64,000 nucleotides of DNA. Source: Hymenobacter arizonensis. GTDB taxonomy: Bacteria; Bacteroidota; Bacteroidia; Cytophagales; Hymenobacteraceae. A program made the translations under genes and the position numbers. This document shows, piece by piece, positions 1 through 9,476 of this stretch; position 1 is the stretch's first letter, and the number at the start of each line of letters is the position of its first letter. Under the pieces are notes generated by a model. The model searched no databases. It saw only the letters and a list, made by a program, of their open reading frames with translations, and had not been told where the DNA came from. Where the stretch lies: assembly GCF_900115775.1 (NCBI RefSeq), contig NZ_FOXS01000002.1, positions 310,001-374,000 on the forward strand, in the 5' to 3' direction.

Positions 1-549
1 TGCTCCACCGTGGCCACTCGGCTGGTGGTGCTGGCGCCCACCTCCATGCAAAACGTGGAGCTAAACCTGCCGGTGTGCGCCGCCGCACCCCAGTACGCCG
101 GCCTCGCGCCCTTCGACTGCCCGCTGGCGCCGGTGCTGCTGGCGCCCAATGCCACCTACCGCTGGGACTTTGGCGACGGCAGCCCCACCAGCACCGAGGC
201 CACGCCCACCCACCGCTACGAGCAGCCGGGCACCTACCGCGTCACCCTCACGGCCCGCTACGGCAACTGCGAAGTCCTCACCGGCTTCTCGCCCGTGGTC
301 ATCGGGGAGGTGTTTGTGCCCAACATCATCACCCCCAACGACGACCAACAAAACCAAACCTTCCGGCCCACCTTCAGCTGCCGCCCGGCTTCGCTGGAAG
401 TGTTTACGCGCTGGGGCCAGCGGGTATACCAGACCAATAATTACCAGAATAACTGGGACGCCAAGGGCCTGGAGAACGGCATCTACTACTACCTGCTGCG
501 CGACGCCGACGACCGCCGCCTCAAGGGCTGGGTGGAAGTGCGCCGGTAG
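1..549 (+). CDS. Secreted PKD / T9SS type B sorting domain protein, 5' truncated
   Basis: The reading frame is open to the left window edge, so this is the C-terminal 182 residues of a larger protein; the GTG at 10 is not a credible start. A PKD-type Ig-like fold is visible (WDFGDGSPTSTEATPTHRY, then PGTYRVTL). It is followed by a C-terminal domain of the gliding-motility-associated, type B sorting kind (PNIITPNDDQQNQTF, FTRWGQRVYQ, NWDAKG, GIYYYLL, KGWVEVRR). By family knowledge such domains route proteins through the type IX secretion system to the cell surface. The same PKD plus sorting arrangement closes the next gene (695-4759), so the two are tandem paralogues. The function of the missing N-terminal part cannot be judged. 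Confidence 0.85.
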   Translation, partial: CSTVATRLVVLAPTSMQNVELNLPVCAAAPQYAGLAPFDCPLAPVLLAPNATYRWDFGDGSPTSTEATPTHRYEQPGTYRVTLTARYGNCEVLTGFSPVVIGEVFVPNIITPNDDQQNQTFRPTFSCRPASLEVFTRWGQRVYQTNNYQNNWDAKGLENGIYYYLLRDADDRRLKGWVEVRR

Positions 550-694
550 GGCGCGGACCCTTTCGCACGAGTTCGCGGCAAGCACTGGCCTTGTCGCATC
601 TAAACATATATTTATAAGTTTTTAGAAAGACCAATACTCATAGTTCCGCTAGAGAATTCCATTATTCGTTTGCCCTATTCGCCCTTTTCCTTGC

Positions 695-3600
695 ATGAAA
701 CTACCCCTACTTTTTGTTGCTGTTTCACTACTAAATCTGCTTGCAGACCCGGCTGTTGCCCAATCCAAAGTGTCTCATCGCCCCCCGGCCGAAGCGACGC
801 TGGAGTTCATTGAAAACAAAGGCCAATGGGACGTACCGGTGCGGTACGCAGCCCCCCTGCCCGGTGGGCGCCTTTTTGCCGAAGCCGATGGGCTTACTTT
901 TTCATTGCTGGCTAATGGCGGCCCCGCCCAGCACGGGCACAACCAAGACAAAGCTTCTCCCCCCGACGGCCCGCTGCGCGGCCACGCCTTCACGCTGCGT
1001 TTTGATGGTGCCCGTCCGGCCACGATTACCGCCGAGATGCCCACAACCGAGCGCCGGCATTACTTAGTCGGCAACGATGCCCAACACTGGGCCCGAGACG
1101 TGCGTGGCTTTCGCGAGCTGCATTACGCTGGCCTCTGGCCCGGCGTGAGCGCCCGGGTTTACGAAAGCACTGACCAGCATCTGGAATACGATTTTGAGCT
1201 GGCGGCTGGCGCCAACCCCGCTGCCATTGGAGTGCGGCACGACGGCGCCGACGGCTTGGCGCTGGACCCCGCCGGCAACCTGCTGGTGCGCACCAGCGTG
1301 GGCACCGTGACCGAGCGTGCTCCGCAAGCCTGGCAAACCGACGCCAGGGGCCGCCGCCAGCCTGTGGCCTGCCACTACGTGCTGACCGGCAAGGTGGTGC
1401 GTTTTGCGCTTGGCGCCTACGACGCGGCCCGGCCGCTGACCATCGACCCGGTGGTAGTTTTTGCCACTTATTCGGGCTCAACGGCCGACAACTGGGGCTT
1501 CACAGCGACCTATGACAACTCGGGCAATATGTACGCGGGCGGCATTGCCTTCAGCCCCGGCTACCCCACTACTACCGGAGCCTTCCAAACGGCATTTGCC
1601 AACTTGATTGACATTGCCATCACGAAGTACAACACCGGCGTGAGCGGGCCCGCAGCGCGGGTGTGGGCCACCCATCTGGGCGGCAACAACGCCGACTTTC
1701 CGCACAGTCTGGTAGTAAACAATCAGGACGAACTGCTCGTGCTGGGCTCGACGGGCTCGACTGACTACCCGGTTACTGCCAATGCCCTGCAAAGCCGCTT
1801 TGCCGGCGGCTTTGCGACGGACCTGTTCGGCTCTTCCGCGCCCTATGATGCGCCCAATGGCTCGGACCTGATTATTACGCGCCTCAATGCCAGCGGCTCG
1901 GGCCTGGTGGCCTCCACCTACCTGGGCGGCAGCGGCAACGACGGCCTGCTGCCCCTGGTATACACCAATTCTCCTTTTGGCGGCGCTTTGCAGTTGCCTC
2001 ACAACTACGGCGACCCCTTTCGGGGCGATATTCAGGTTGATGCGGCGGGCAATGTGTACATCGCCTCGCACACCACCTCTACCGATTTCCCGCTGGCCCG
2101 CGGGTTTAACAGCACCTACCGAGGGGGCACTTCCGACGGCGTGGTTTGTAAGCTGGCGCCCAACCTTGCTTCCCTAACCTGGGGCAGCTACTTGGGAGGC
2201 GCCGGCGCCGACGCCGCCTATTCCATCCAAATAGAGCCCGCCAGCGGTGACGTATACCTGGCCGGTGGCACGCTCAGCGCTGATTTTCCGGTCACCGCTG
2301 GGGCTTACCTCGCCACCCGGCCCGGCAACGTTGACGGCTTCGCCGCCCGCATTTCGGCCAACGGCACCAGCTTGCTACGGGCCACCTATGTGGGCACGGC
2401 AAGCTACGACCAGGCGTATTTCCTGCAGCTAGGCACCGATGGCGGGGTTTACCTGCTGGGCCAGACGTTGGGGGCTTTCCCGGCCACCCCGGGCTTGTTC
2501 GGCACCACCAACGGGACGCTGTTCATCCAGAAGCTTGACGCCGACCTCAACCAAAGCCTGCTAGCCACTTCCTTCGGTAGCACCGACCCCTTGAACGCGG
2601 GCAAGGCGAGCCTCGACCCCACGGCTTTTCTTGTCGACCGTTGCGACCGGGTGTACGTGTGCGGATGGGGCGGGGCGGCCAACACTACGGGCACAAACCC
2701 CACTTATCTGTCGGGCAACGGCAGCACCACACGCCTGCCCACCACCCCCGATGCCATCCAGCCGACCACCGATGGCAGCGACTTTTACCTGGCGCAGTTT
2801 TCGGCGGGCCTCACCTCCCTCACTTACGGCACTTATTACGGCAACAACGCGCCCGGCCGCAGCGGCGAGCACGTAGACGGCGGCACGTCGCGCTTCGACC
2901 CCCGCGGCATCGTTTACCAGTCGGTGTGCTCTTGCTTTACTAATACGGGTTTTCCCATTCCGGCGGGCGCCAACACCTACTCGACTACCAACAACAGCGG
3001 CTCGCGCTGCAACAACGCCGCGTTTGTCTTTAACTTCCAGCCTGGCACGGCCAATGCGGGTGCCGACCTGGCCGTGTGCGCCACGGCCGGCCCACTGCCT
3101 TTGGTGGGCACCCCCGCCGGCGGTATCTGGGCCGGCCCAGGCGTGAGCGGCAGCATAGCCACTGGCTACGTATTTACGCCTTCCCTGGCCATGGTGGGGG
3201 TGCATACGCTCACCTACACTTTCGTTAGCACGGGGCTGTGCACCACCACCGATACCCGGCGCACCACGGTGGGCGCACCGCCGGCGGCCGTGGCCATTTC
3301 GCCGCAGCTGTTGAGCACCTATTGCCTGCCTCCTCCGGGCGGCACGCCCTTGCCCGACGTGACGCTGACGGCCACTCCGACGGGCGGCACCTTTAGTGGG
3401 CCCGGCGTGAGCGGCAGTGTCGCCACCGGCTTTGTATTCAACCCCAACCAAGGGCCCGGCATTGTGCAGATAACATACACGCGCGATGTTGATGGCTGCG
3501 TAGTGCAGGGCACCCGCGACGTTGCCCTGGCCCCCGGCGTGAGCGCCGGACCCGCCCAGACGCTGTGCGCCACCGCCCCCCCCATTGCCCTGACTGGCAG

Positions 3601-4759
3601 CCCCGCGGGGGGAGTATGGGCTGGCCCCGGCGTGAGCGGCACCACCGCCACCGGCTTTGTATTCACACCATCGGCAGCGCTTACAGGCCTCCAAACCCTG
3701 ACCTATACGGTGGCGACTACAGGCCCTTGCGGCAACACGGCCACCCGCGCCGTAACGGTAGTGCCTCCCCCCACGCTTGGCATCGCGGGGTTGGCCCCCA
3801 TTGGCTACTGCCTGCCCAGGAACGGCACTTTCTTGCCTTATGCCACCCTTACGGGCACCCCTGCTGGCGGCACATTTAGTGGCCCCGGGGTTTTTGGCAG
3901 CGCAGCCACCGGGTTTCAGTTCAACCCCAACATTGGTCCCGGCACTTACCAGGTAGTGTACACGCTTGATTTCAACGCCTGCGTACTGCAAACCACGCAG
4001 GCCGTAACGCTGACCAATCAGTTCACGGCCACCTTGGCGGCCGATACGATACTGTGCCCGGGCAGCCGGCAGCCGTTTGCCCTGCGGGGCAGCCCGGCTG
4101 GAGGCGTATTCACGGGCACAGGCGTGAGCGGTAGTGCGGCCACTGGCTTTCAGTTTACGCCGCCCGCAGGCTTTAGCGGCACGGCCAGCCTCACCTATAC
4201 GGTTACCCAGGGGGCCTGCACCACCACGGCTACCCGGCGCATTTCGGTGGCCACGCCGCCCTTGCTGCTAGCCTTTTGGGACCCGGTGGCCTGCCCCGAA
4301 ACTCGTTATGCGCCCTTAACAGCGCGGTTTACGTCGGCCAGCGCGAACAACTTCTCCCAATTTCCACGGGTGTGGGACTTTGGCGATGGCACCCAGTCTA
4401 CTGAACCCACTCCCACCCATACCTACACCACGCCCGGCACTTACCGGCCCCGCCTGCTGGTGCGCTACAACGACAATCGCTGCGAAGCCGTCGCCAATGC
4501 GCCCCTAATCGAGGTAAAAGCCCGCATCATCCCCAACATCATCACCCCCAACGGCGACAACCAAAACCAAACCTTTCGCATCGGCCCCGACTGCACCCCG
4601 CGCCTACAGGTGTTCTCCCGCTGGGGCCAGCAGGTATTCGAATCGGCCGCTTACCACGACGAATGGGACGCCCACGGCCAGCTCCCCGGCGTCTACTACT
4701 ACCTCCTGACTTACACCGATGGCCTACGCATTAAAGGCTGGGTGGAAGTGGTAAGGTAG
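695..4759 (+). CDS. Large secreted adhesin-like protein with SBBP propeller, tandem repeats, PKD and T9SS type B sorting domain
   Basis: 1354 residues. A signal peptide ends near AVAQ (residues 1-23). The N-terminal domain (about 37-250) carries the ENKGQW motif typical of large Bacteroidota surface proteins. Residues about 250-780 hold SBBP-type beta-propeller repeats (ATYLGGSGNDG, WGSYLGGAGADAAYS, YLAGGTLSADFPVT). Residues about 787-1183 hold five GGxWAGPGVSG / GGTFSGPGVSG repeats in an alternating A-B-A-B-A order. A PKD domain (WDFGDGTQSTEPTPTHTY) and a type B sorting domain (PNIITPNGDNQNQTF to KGWVEVVR) finish the protein. The likely fate is export by the type IX system and display at the surface; an adhesive or matrix role is inference. 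Its stop codon lies inside a repeated intergenic element (4757-4910). Confidence 0.9.
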   Translation: MKLPLLFVAVSLLNLLADPAVAQSKVSHRPPAEATLEFIENKGQWDVPVRYAAPLPGGRLFAEADGLTFSLLANGGPAQHGHNQDKASPPDGPLRGHAFTLRFDGARPATITAEMPTTERRHYLVGNDAQHWARDVRGFRELHYAGLWPGVSARVYESTDQHLEYDFELAAGANPAAIGVRHDGADGLALDPAGNLLVRTSVGTVTERAPQAWQTDARGRRQPVACHYVLTGKVVRFALGAYDAARPLTIDPVVVFATYSGSTADNWGFTATYDNSGNMYAGGIAFSPGYPTTTGAFQTAFANLIDIAITKYNTGVSGPAARVWATHLGGNNADFPHSLVVNNQDELLVLGSTGSTDYPVTANALQSRFAGGFATDLFGSSAPYDAPNGSDLIITRLNASGSGLVASTYLGGSGNDGLLPLVYTNSPFGGALQLPHNYGDPFRGDIQVDAAGNVYIASHTTSTDFPLARGFNSTYRGGTSDGVVCKLAPNLASLTWGSYLGGAGADAAYSIQIEPASGDVYLAGGTLSADFPVTAGAYLATRPGNVDGFAARISANGTSLLRATYVGTASYDQAYFLQLGTDGGVYLLGQTLGAFPATPGLFGTTNGTLFIQKLDADLNQSLLATSFGSTDPLNAGKASLDPTAFLVDRCDRVYVCGWGGAANTTGTNPTYLSGNGSTTRLPTTPDAIQPTTDGSDFYLAQFSAGLTSLTYGTYYGNNAPGRSGEHVDGGTSRFDPRGIVYQSVCSCFTNTGFPIPAGANTYSTTNNSGSRCNNAAFVFNFQPGTANAGADLAVCATAGPLPLVGTPAGGIWAGPGVSGSIATGYVFTPSLAMVGVHTLTYTFVSTGLCTTTDTRRTTVGAPPAAVAISPQLLSTYCLPPPGGTPLPDVTLTATPTGGTFSGPGVSGSVATGFVFNPNQGPGIVQITYTRDVDGCVVQGTRDVALAPGVSAGPAQTLCATAPPIALTGSPAGGVWAGPGVSGTTATGFVFTPSAALTGLQTLTYTVATTGPCGNTATRAVTVVPPPTLGIAGLAPIGYCLPRNGTFLPYATLTGTPAGGTFSGPGVFGSAATGFQFNPNIGPGTYQVVYTLDFNACVLQTTQAVTLTNQFTATLAADTILCPGSRQPFALRGSPAGGVFTGTGVSGSAATGFQFTPPAGFSGTASLTYTVTQGACTTTATRRISVATPPLLLAFWDPVACPETRYAPLTARFTSASANNFSQFPRVWDFGDGTQSTEPTPTHTYTTPGTYRPRLLVRYNDNRCEAVANAPLIEVKARIIPNIITPNGDNQNQTFRIGPDCTPRLQVFSRWGQQVFESAAYHDEWDAHGQLPGVYYYLLTYTDGLRIKGWVEVVR

Positions 4760-4910
4760 CGCGGTCGTACCCGGAGACGTTTTAGTCTGCGAATGGGTAC
4801 GCTTGGGCCCCGTGGACAAGTAGCGCGGTCGTACCTGGCGGGACTTTTAGTCCGCGAAGGGGCACGCTTGGACAAAAAGTCTGTCCGGCTACTACCGCGC
4901 TACTTGTCCA
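4757..4910. repeat. Intergenic direct and inverted repeat cluster
   Basis: Two imperfect copies of a roughly 50-base unit begin with TAGCGCGGTCGTACC and end with ACGCTTGG, at 4757-4806 and 4821-4871. Each carries a small hairpin (for example GGACT-TTT-AGTCC at 4841-4853). A third, inverted partial copy lies at 4891-4910. Bases 4813-4829 (TGGACAAGTAGCGCGGT) pair perfectly with 4894-4910, so the cluster can fold into one large stem. The first unit begins with the stop codon of the upstream gene. I infer a dispersed repeat of the host genome; on the plus strand it may also act as a terminator. Confidence 0.75.
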
Positions 4911-4947
4911 CTGACTCCGCAACTACTCTGAGCTGCTAAGTGCCTCA

Positions 4948-6231
4948 CTAGCCTCTGCCCGGCAGCCACTTTCCGGCCAGCCATTGCACATCGCCCCAGC
5001 CGGGCACTAAGTCGGGCCACTCAGCACCAATAGCACGCACGTAATGCCAGCCCAGATACGCCACGCTTGCCGTGTAGGAAGCCGACATGCCCAGCGCTGC
5101 CCCCACCATTCCCAGCCTGGGCACCAGCAGCAAACACACCGGCACGGTCACGGCCAGGCCCAGCAGCGCGGCGCGATTGTTCACGCCATAGCGGGCCGTG
5201 GCGCTGAAATACGAGCTGGCCTGCATGCCCGCTCCATTAATAAAAATGCCCGGCGCCAGCGCCAGAATCACCGCGCGGGCAGCCCCGAACTCGGGACCAA
5301 AAACCGCGGCTAGCCACGCCGCGGGCACGGCCGCGAGCACCAGCACCGCCCCGGCCGTGGCCAGCAGCGTGAGCCGGCTGCCGCGCAGGGCCGCGTAGGT
5401 CTGGCCGCGCTTGTCGGCCGCGTTCACCAAGGCCACATATTGAATGAGGGCGGTGCTGCGCGGAATCAGCCAAATGGCCTCAGCCAGGGCCACGCCCACC
5501 GACAGGATGCCCAAGGCCCGGGCGTCGGCCAGATAAGCCACCGCGTAGTACCCGAAGCGGTAGTTGGCGAAGGTGACCAAGTTGGAAAAATGCGCCCCGC
5601 GGCTGTGACGGGCCAACTCGCGCACCGCGGCCCAATGGCGTGCCCGGCGGTGGCGGGTAAGGCGCGAGGCTCGGGCATCGGGCAGGCGCAGCAGCAGCCC
5701 TAGGCTCAGGAGCCACGGCACGCCGTAGGCCACGTAGTTGGCGTAGTAGTACGCGTCAATGCTGAGCCACTGCAGCGCACCAAATGCCAGCGCTAGCGCC
5801 CCGGCCAGCAGCGCGGCCTGCGCCGTAGTGAGCACATTGTAAGCTTGCTCACGCTGCCGCCCCAGCAGCAAAAACACATTCACGGACAGCAGCACCTGCA
5901 CCAGCGTGACGCCGCCCAGGTGCAGCATATACTCCAGCCCCACGGGGCGCAGCAGGCCCACCACAGCCGCCCCGCCCACGCTCACCACCACGGCCCAGGC
6001 ATAGGCGGGCGCCAGCAGGTGCCAGGCGTTGCGGCGGGGCACCAGGTATATCAGCGACGAGCCGCCCAGCAGCCCAGCCAGCAGCACCAGCCCCGACATA
6101 TCGGTGAAAAACAAGCTGACCTGCCCGCGCCCCGCCGCGCCCAGGTACCGCGCCGTGAGCCACACCACCGCAAAGCTCAGCCCCGCCGTGAGCACCCGTG
6201 CCGCAAAATGCTGAAGAATGCGTTTTATCAT
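4948..6231 (-). CDS. Oligosaccharide flippase family (Wzx-like) membrane protein
   Basis: 427 residues, nearly all hydrophobic, with about a dozen membrane segments. It opens with an Arg-rich N-terminus (MIKRILQHFAARVLTAG) and the LTARYLGAAGRGQVSLF segment typical of MATE/MOP-superfamily polysaccharide exporters. By family knowledge these flip lipid-linked glycans across the inner membrane. The gene lies 66 bp downstream of a GT4 glycosyltransferase on the same strand, so the two probably act in one surface-glycan pathway. It is distinct from the second flippase at 43833-45341. The substrate cannot be inferred. Confidence 0.85.
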   Translation of the reverse strand: MIKRILQHFAARVLTAGLSFAVVWLTARYLGAAGRGQVSLFFTDMSGLVLLAGLLGGSSLIYLVPRRNAWHLLAPAYAWAVVVSVGGAAVVGLLRPVGLEYMLHLGGVTLVQVLLSVNVFLLLGRQREQAYNVLTTAQAALLAGALALAFGALQWLSIDAYYYANYVAYGVPWLLSLGLLLRLPDARASRLTRHRRARHWAAVRELARHSRGAHFSNLVTFANYRFGYYAVAYLADARALGILSVGVALAEAIWLIPRSTALIQYVALVNAADKRGQTYAALRGSRLTLLATAGAVLVLAAVPAAWLAAVFGPEFGAARAVILALAPGIFINGAGMQASSYFSATARYGVNNRAALLGLAVTVPVCLLLVPRLGMVGAALGMSASYTASVAYLGWHYVRAIGAEWPDLVPGWGDVQWLAGKWLPGRG

Positions 6232-6297
6232 ACCGGGGGCGACTCGTGCACAAAAGAACGCGCTGCACAGCCGGGCGCCAATTCCAAAGGCAATTCC

Positions 6298-7527
6298 TCA
6301 GCTCAAGCGGCCACCGAGTATCTGGCGATACACCTCCCCAAAAGCCCTGCCCACCGCCGGGTAGCTGAACCGCTCCACAGCCCGTTGCCGCAGGGCAACT
6401 TCGCTAAAGCGGCCTTCCGGGGCCGTAAGCACAGCCACGATGGCTTCTGCCAGAGCAGCCTCATCCCGCGGCGGCACTAAGATGCCGGCCATGCCGTCGT
6501 CGGGCAGCAATTCGGGTACGCCGTTCACGCGGGTAGCTACGGCAGGCAGGCCGCTGGCCTGCGCCTCAATAAGCACACAGGGCAGGTTTTCGTAATTGGA
6601 AAAGAGCACGAAGCAGGCCGCCCGGCGCATCTCCTCGGCTACCTGCTCCGAAGTCAGCTTACCTATGAACTCCACGGTGCCATCGGCCAGCAGGTTTAGG
6701 TCTGCGGCCAATTGTCGCATTTGCTGCTCGGCCGCGCCATAGCCCGCAATGCGCAGGCGCAAGCCGGGCAGGCCCGGGTGCAAATCTCGCAGCCGGGCCA
6801 TGGTGCGCAGCAGCCCACTCAGGTTTTTGGCTCGTTCATTAAAGGCCGCCACATTCAGCAGGCCGTGCCGGGCGCTAGGCTCGGCGGGCGGGTGGAAAAG
6901 CGCCGTGTCCACCACATTGGGGATGATGACCGTGTGGGCATTCACCCCGCCTAGGGCCGCCAGCGCTCGGCGCAGGTCCTCCGATACCGGCGTGTAGGCC
7001 GCAGCCTCTCGCACCAGCCACCTCGCCAGCCAGCGCCGCAGCCAGCCCAGCCGTTCCACGTTGCCGGGGTGGAAAGCTGTCCAGTTTTCCGTAATTAAAT
7101 ACGGAATCCCGTGTCGCCATTTCAGCCACCACGCCAGCACCGCGGGCCGGAATAAGATGTGTGTGTGCACCAAGTCGGGCAGTAGGCCACCCCAGTGCTG
7201 CCGCACGGCTCGCCGCCCCCGGCGCAGGCACTCCAGCCACAGCAGCAGTTTGAGAAGCTTGTCGATGCCCGGCAGGCCGGTGAGCCGGGCGCGGTAGTAG
7301 TAGCGCCACGTGGGTACCGGGCCCGTATGGTCAACCTCCTCATCAATCAGCCCCGGCAGCGGACCTTGGGCCACGCTGGCGTACACCACGGCGGCCTGCA
7401 CGGGTCCGCCCTCGGGCCCGCCGTGCGCGGCAATGGCCGCTATGTGCCGCGCCACAAAGTCCCCGTCGAGGTTGTCGTAGCGGTGCGGGTACCACTTGGG
7501 CAGCATCAAAACGCGGGGCGTTTGCAA
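6298..7527 (-). CDS. Glycosyltransferase family 4 protein
   Basis: About 409 residues of GT-B fold. The N-terminal strand RVLMLPKWYPHRYDN is followed by GDFVARH. The C-terminal GT1-type donor-binding region has NYENLPCVLIEAQASGLP and VNGVPELLPDDGMAGILVPP, with the conserved Glu of the E-x7-E region. It should transfer a sugar from a nucleotide donor to a surface glycan at the cytoplasmic face. The start is uncertain. The frame is open upstream to a GTG at 7614, but that extension looks non-homologous. A TTG at 7527 keeps the first beta strand whole, whereas the ATG at 7506 would cut it. The downstream neighbour is a flippase (4948-6231). Confidence 0.82.
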   Translation of the reverse strand: MQTPRVLMLPKWYPHRYDNLDGDFVARHIAAIAAHGGPEGGPVQAAVVYASVAQGPLPGLIDEEVDHTGPVPTWRYYYRARLTGLPGIDKLLKLLLWLECLRRGRRAVRQHWGGLLPDLVHTHILFRPAVLAWWLKWRHGIPYLITENWTAFHPGNVERLGWLRRWLARWLVREAAAYTPVSEDLRRALAALGGVNAHTVIIPNVVDTALFHPPAEPSARHGLLNVAAFNERAKNLSGLLRTMARLRDLHPGLPGLRLRIAGYGAAEQQMRQLAADLNLLADGTVEFIGKLTSEQVAEEMRRAACFVLFSNYENLPCVLIEAQASGLPAVATRVNGVPELLPDDGMAGILVPPRDEAALAEAIVAVLTAPEGRFSEVALRQRAVERFSYPAVGRAFGEVYRQILGGRLS

Positions 7528-7614
7528 AGCAGAAGGCGCGATGAAGAATGAGGAACCGGGAATCGGGCACAAAGTACGGTGGCTCGGGCGGCGGCTTCGT
7601 CTGGCGTGGGCCAC

Positions 7615-7649
7615 AAAAAACGCCTGCCCCTTGCGGAGGGCAGGCGTTT
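7615..7649 (-). terminator. Rho-independent terminator
   Basis: A 12-bp stem pairs 7618-7629 with 7638-7649 (core CGCCTGCCC / GGGCAGGCG) around an 8-base loop. The plus-strand A-run at 7615-7620 gives a T-run on the minus strand. It ends transcription of the beta-helix protein gene (7697-9421). Confidence 0.85.
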
Positions 7650-7696
7650 ACTATTTCGCAGAAAGAAGGTGGCGTTATCTCCTGGTCCTTCGTTAT

Positions 7697-9421
7697 TTAC
7701 TGGGTTACCACGAAGCGCACCGACTGCACGGCATCGCCGGTGGTCACGGTGGCCAGGTACACGCCGGGGGCTAGCGTGGCGGGCAGGGCCAGGGCCTGCG
7801 GGCCGGCGGCCAGCTTGCCAGCGTTCAGCACGGTAGCCACTTCGCGGCCCATCATGTCCACGACGCGCACGGTGGCAACGGTGGCACGCTTCACGTCGAA
7901 GCCCAGCGTGGCAGCACCTTGGGTGGGGTTCGGCGACACAGTGAGGGCCTGCAGCGGGGCGTTCACCACCTCGCGGTTGCTAAGCGTCTGGCCGGCCACG
8001 TTATAGCAGGTGATTTGGGGGTTAAAGTTTGTCCAGCCCGTAGCCCAGTTGGTTGCGCCGAACGCGCCGCGGTAGGTCACCACATCGAAGGTGCTGTTGG
8101 GCCCGCCGTTGCCGGCACCCGTTAGTTTGGCGTTGGTGAAGCCGGCACCGGTGTTCAAAATCGAAGCAGCGGGCAATTCAAATGCCGGGGCGCAACTTTT
8201 GTTGTTGGTGCAGTTGCCTTCAAAAGCAAAGTTGTCGGCGTTCAAGCCCAGGGCCACCACTGTGCGGGCCGTGTCGTTGTCGGCTCCCACAAAGCTCCGG
8301 ATGTTGAAGCCCGTAATGCTGCCGCCAGTAGCGCGCGATACCCGAGGAGTGTAGCCGGCCAGCACGTTATTCTGGAAAGCCAGCGCGCCGCTCTGGGCGT
8401 TGGTTTGCGTGTTGCCGTTGGTTTGGCTGTTCAGCTCCAACGCGAAAGGACGGCCGGCAAACACCGAGTTGAAAATGCTCTGGGCCGAGTTGCGGCGAAT
8501 GAGCGCGCCGGCCGAGTTGTTGAAAGGTGCAGCTGCCGCCGGCGTGGTGCCCATGAACACGCTCATGTTCGTGAACACAGCCGAGGTCAGGGGCGTGTTG
8601 TTGGTGCCGGTGGCGTCGTTGTCGCTCTCGAAGCCGTTGGAAACGCCGCCCGTGGCGATATCGCCGCGGCGCGGGTCGCGAATGCTGATGCCGAACTGCA
8701 CCCGGCCCGAGAAACCGTTGTCGGTATCGAAGTCGTCGTCGGTGCCAGCCAGAGAAATCAGGTACTTGGCATTCACGGTGCCACCAAACCATTCAAACGA
8801 GTCATCGCCCGAGCCCGTCACCTGCACGTGGTCGATGGTAGTACCGGAGCCTACCCCGCAAAGCGTGAGGCCGTTGATTTCGCTGTTGGGCAGGAAGTCA
8901 ACGCCGGGGTATTCGATGCGCACGTAGCGCAGCACCCCGGAGTTGTCGTTCGGCAGGTTTGCGTTGGGCCCGCCAAAGGTGGCCACCACGCCACCTTCCA
9001 CGTTCGTCACGGCGGGCAGGTTGGTGGGAGCGCGGCCCACTATGACCACGCCGCCCCAGTCGCCGGGGTTGCGCTGGCCAGCGGGCTGGTTCGAGGTGAA
9101 AACAATGGGCTGCGTGGGCGTGCCCTCCGCCATCAGCATGCCGCCCTGACGGATGATGAGCGCGCCCTTGTTGGGTAGGCTTCCTTTGATGATGGTGCCG
9201 GGCTGAATGGTCAGCGTCACGCCACTGTTCACGTACACGAAGCCGTTGAGCAGGTAAATGTTATTACTAGTCCAAGTGGTGTTGCTGGTGATTTCAAAGC
9301 CGGCAACGGCCGACGTACCGGTGCCAACGGAGACCACCGCACCTGCGGCGGGGCAAGGGGTCTGGGCCTGGGCCGCGAGGCTGGCAAATGCGAGTAAGGC
9401 CGGGAGTAAAAGCTTTTTCAT
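7697..9421 (-). CDS. Secreted beta-helix protein with T9SS type A sorting domain
   Basis: 574 residues from the ATG at 9421; the frame is open further upstream but a signal peptide (MKKLLLPALLAFASLAAQAQ) fixes this start. The body (about 30-480) has features of a right-handed beta-helix: TLTIQPGTIIKG, GALIIRQGGMLMAEGT, PIVFTSN, NPGDWGGVVIVGRA. The last 80 residues are a type A sorting domain (LTVSPNPTQGAATLGF, VVDMMGREVATVL, LAPGVYLATVTTG). Type IX export is therefore likely. It follows the TonB-dependent receptor (9550-12405) on the same strand with a terminator-like hairpin between, so the pair may be co-expressed with unequal dosage. The ligand or substrate is unknown, and no SusD homologue is present. 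Confidence 0.87.
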   Translation of the reverse strand: MKKLLLPALLAFASLAAQAQTPCPAAGAVVSVGTGTSAVAGFEITSNTTWTSNNIYLLNGFVYVNSGVTLTIQPGTIIKGSLPNKGALIIRQGGMLMAEGTPTQPIVFTSNQPAGQRNPGDWGGVVIVGRAPTNLPAVTNVEGGVVATFGGPNANLPNDNSGVLRYVRIEYPGVDFLPNSEINGLTLCGVGSGTTIDHVQVTGSGDDSFEWFGGTVNAKYLISLAGTDDDFDTDNGFSGRVQFGISIRDPRRGDIATGGVSNGFESDNDATGTNNTPLTSAVFTNMSVFMGTTPAAAAPFNNSAGALIRRNSAQSIFNSVFAGRPFALELNSQTNGNTQTNAQSGALAFQNNVLAGYTPRVSRATGGSITGFNIRSFVGADNDTARTVVALGLNADNFAFEGNCTNNKSCAPAFELPAASILNTGAGFTNAKLTGAGNGGPNSTFDVVTYRGAFGATNWATGWTNFNPQITCYNVAGQTLSNREVVNAPLQALTVSPNPTQGAATLGFDVKRATVATVRVVDMMGREVATVLNAGKLAAGPQALALPATLAPGVYLATVTTGDAVQSVRFVVTQ

Positions 9422-9476
9422 AGGGAATTTGAGCTGAAAAGGTGCATCAGGAATCACTGCTGCAAAGGTCAGAACG

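Noticed and set aside
61..585. Minus-strand ORF over the first gene
   Set aside because: Antisense shadow of a GC-rich coding region with no family character; the plus frame has PKD and sorting motifs.
2561..3991. 476-codon minus-strand ORF inside the large surface protein gene
   Set aside because: Long only because the GC-rich repeats lack stops in that frame; composition is Gly/Ala/Arg-rich and without motifs.
5845..6480. 211-codon plus-strand ORF over the flippase start
   Set aside because: Gln/His-rich antisense frame of a membrane protein gene.
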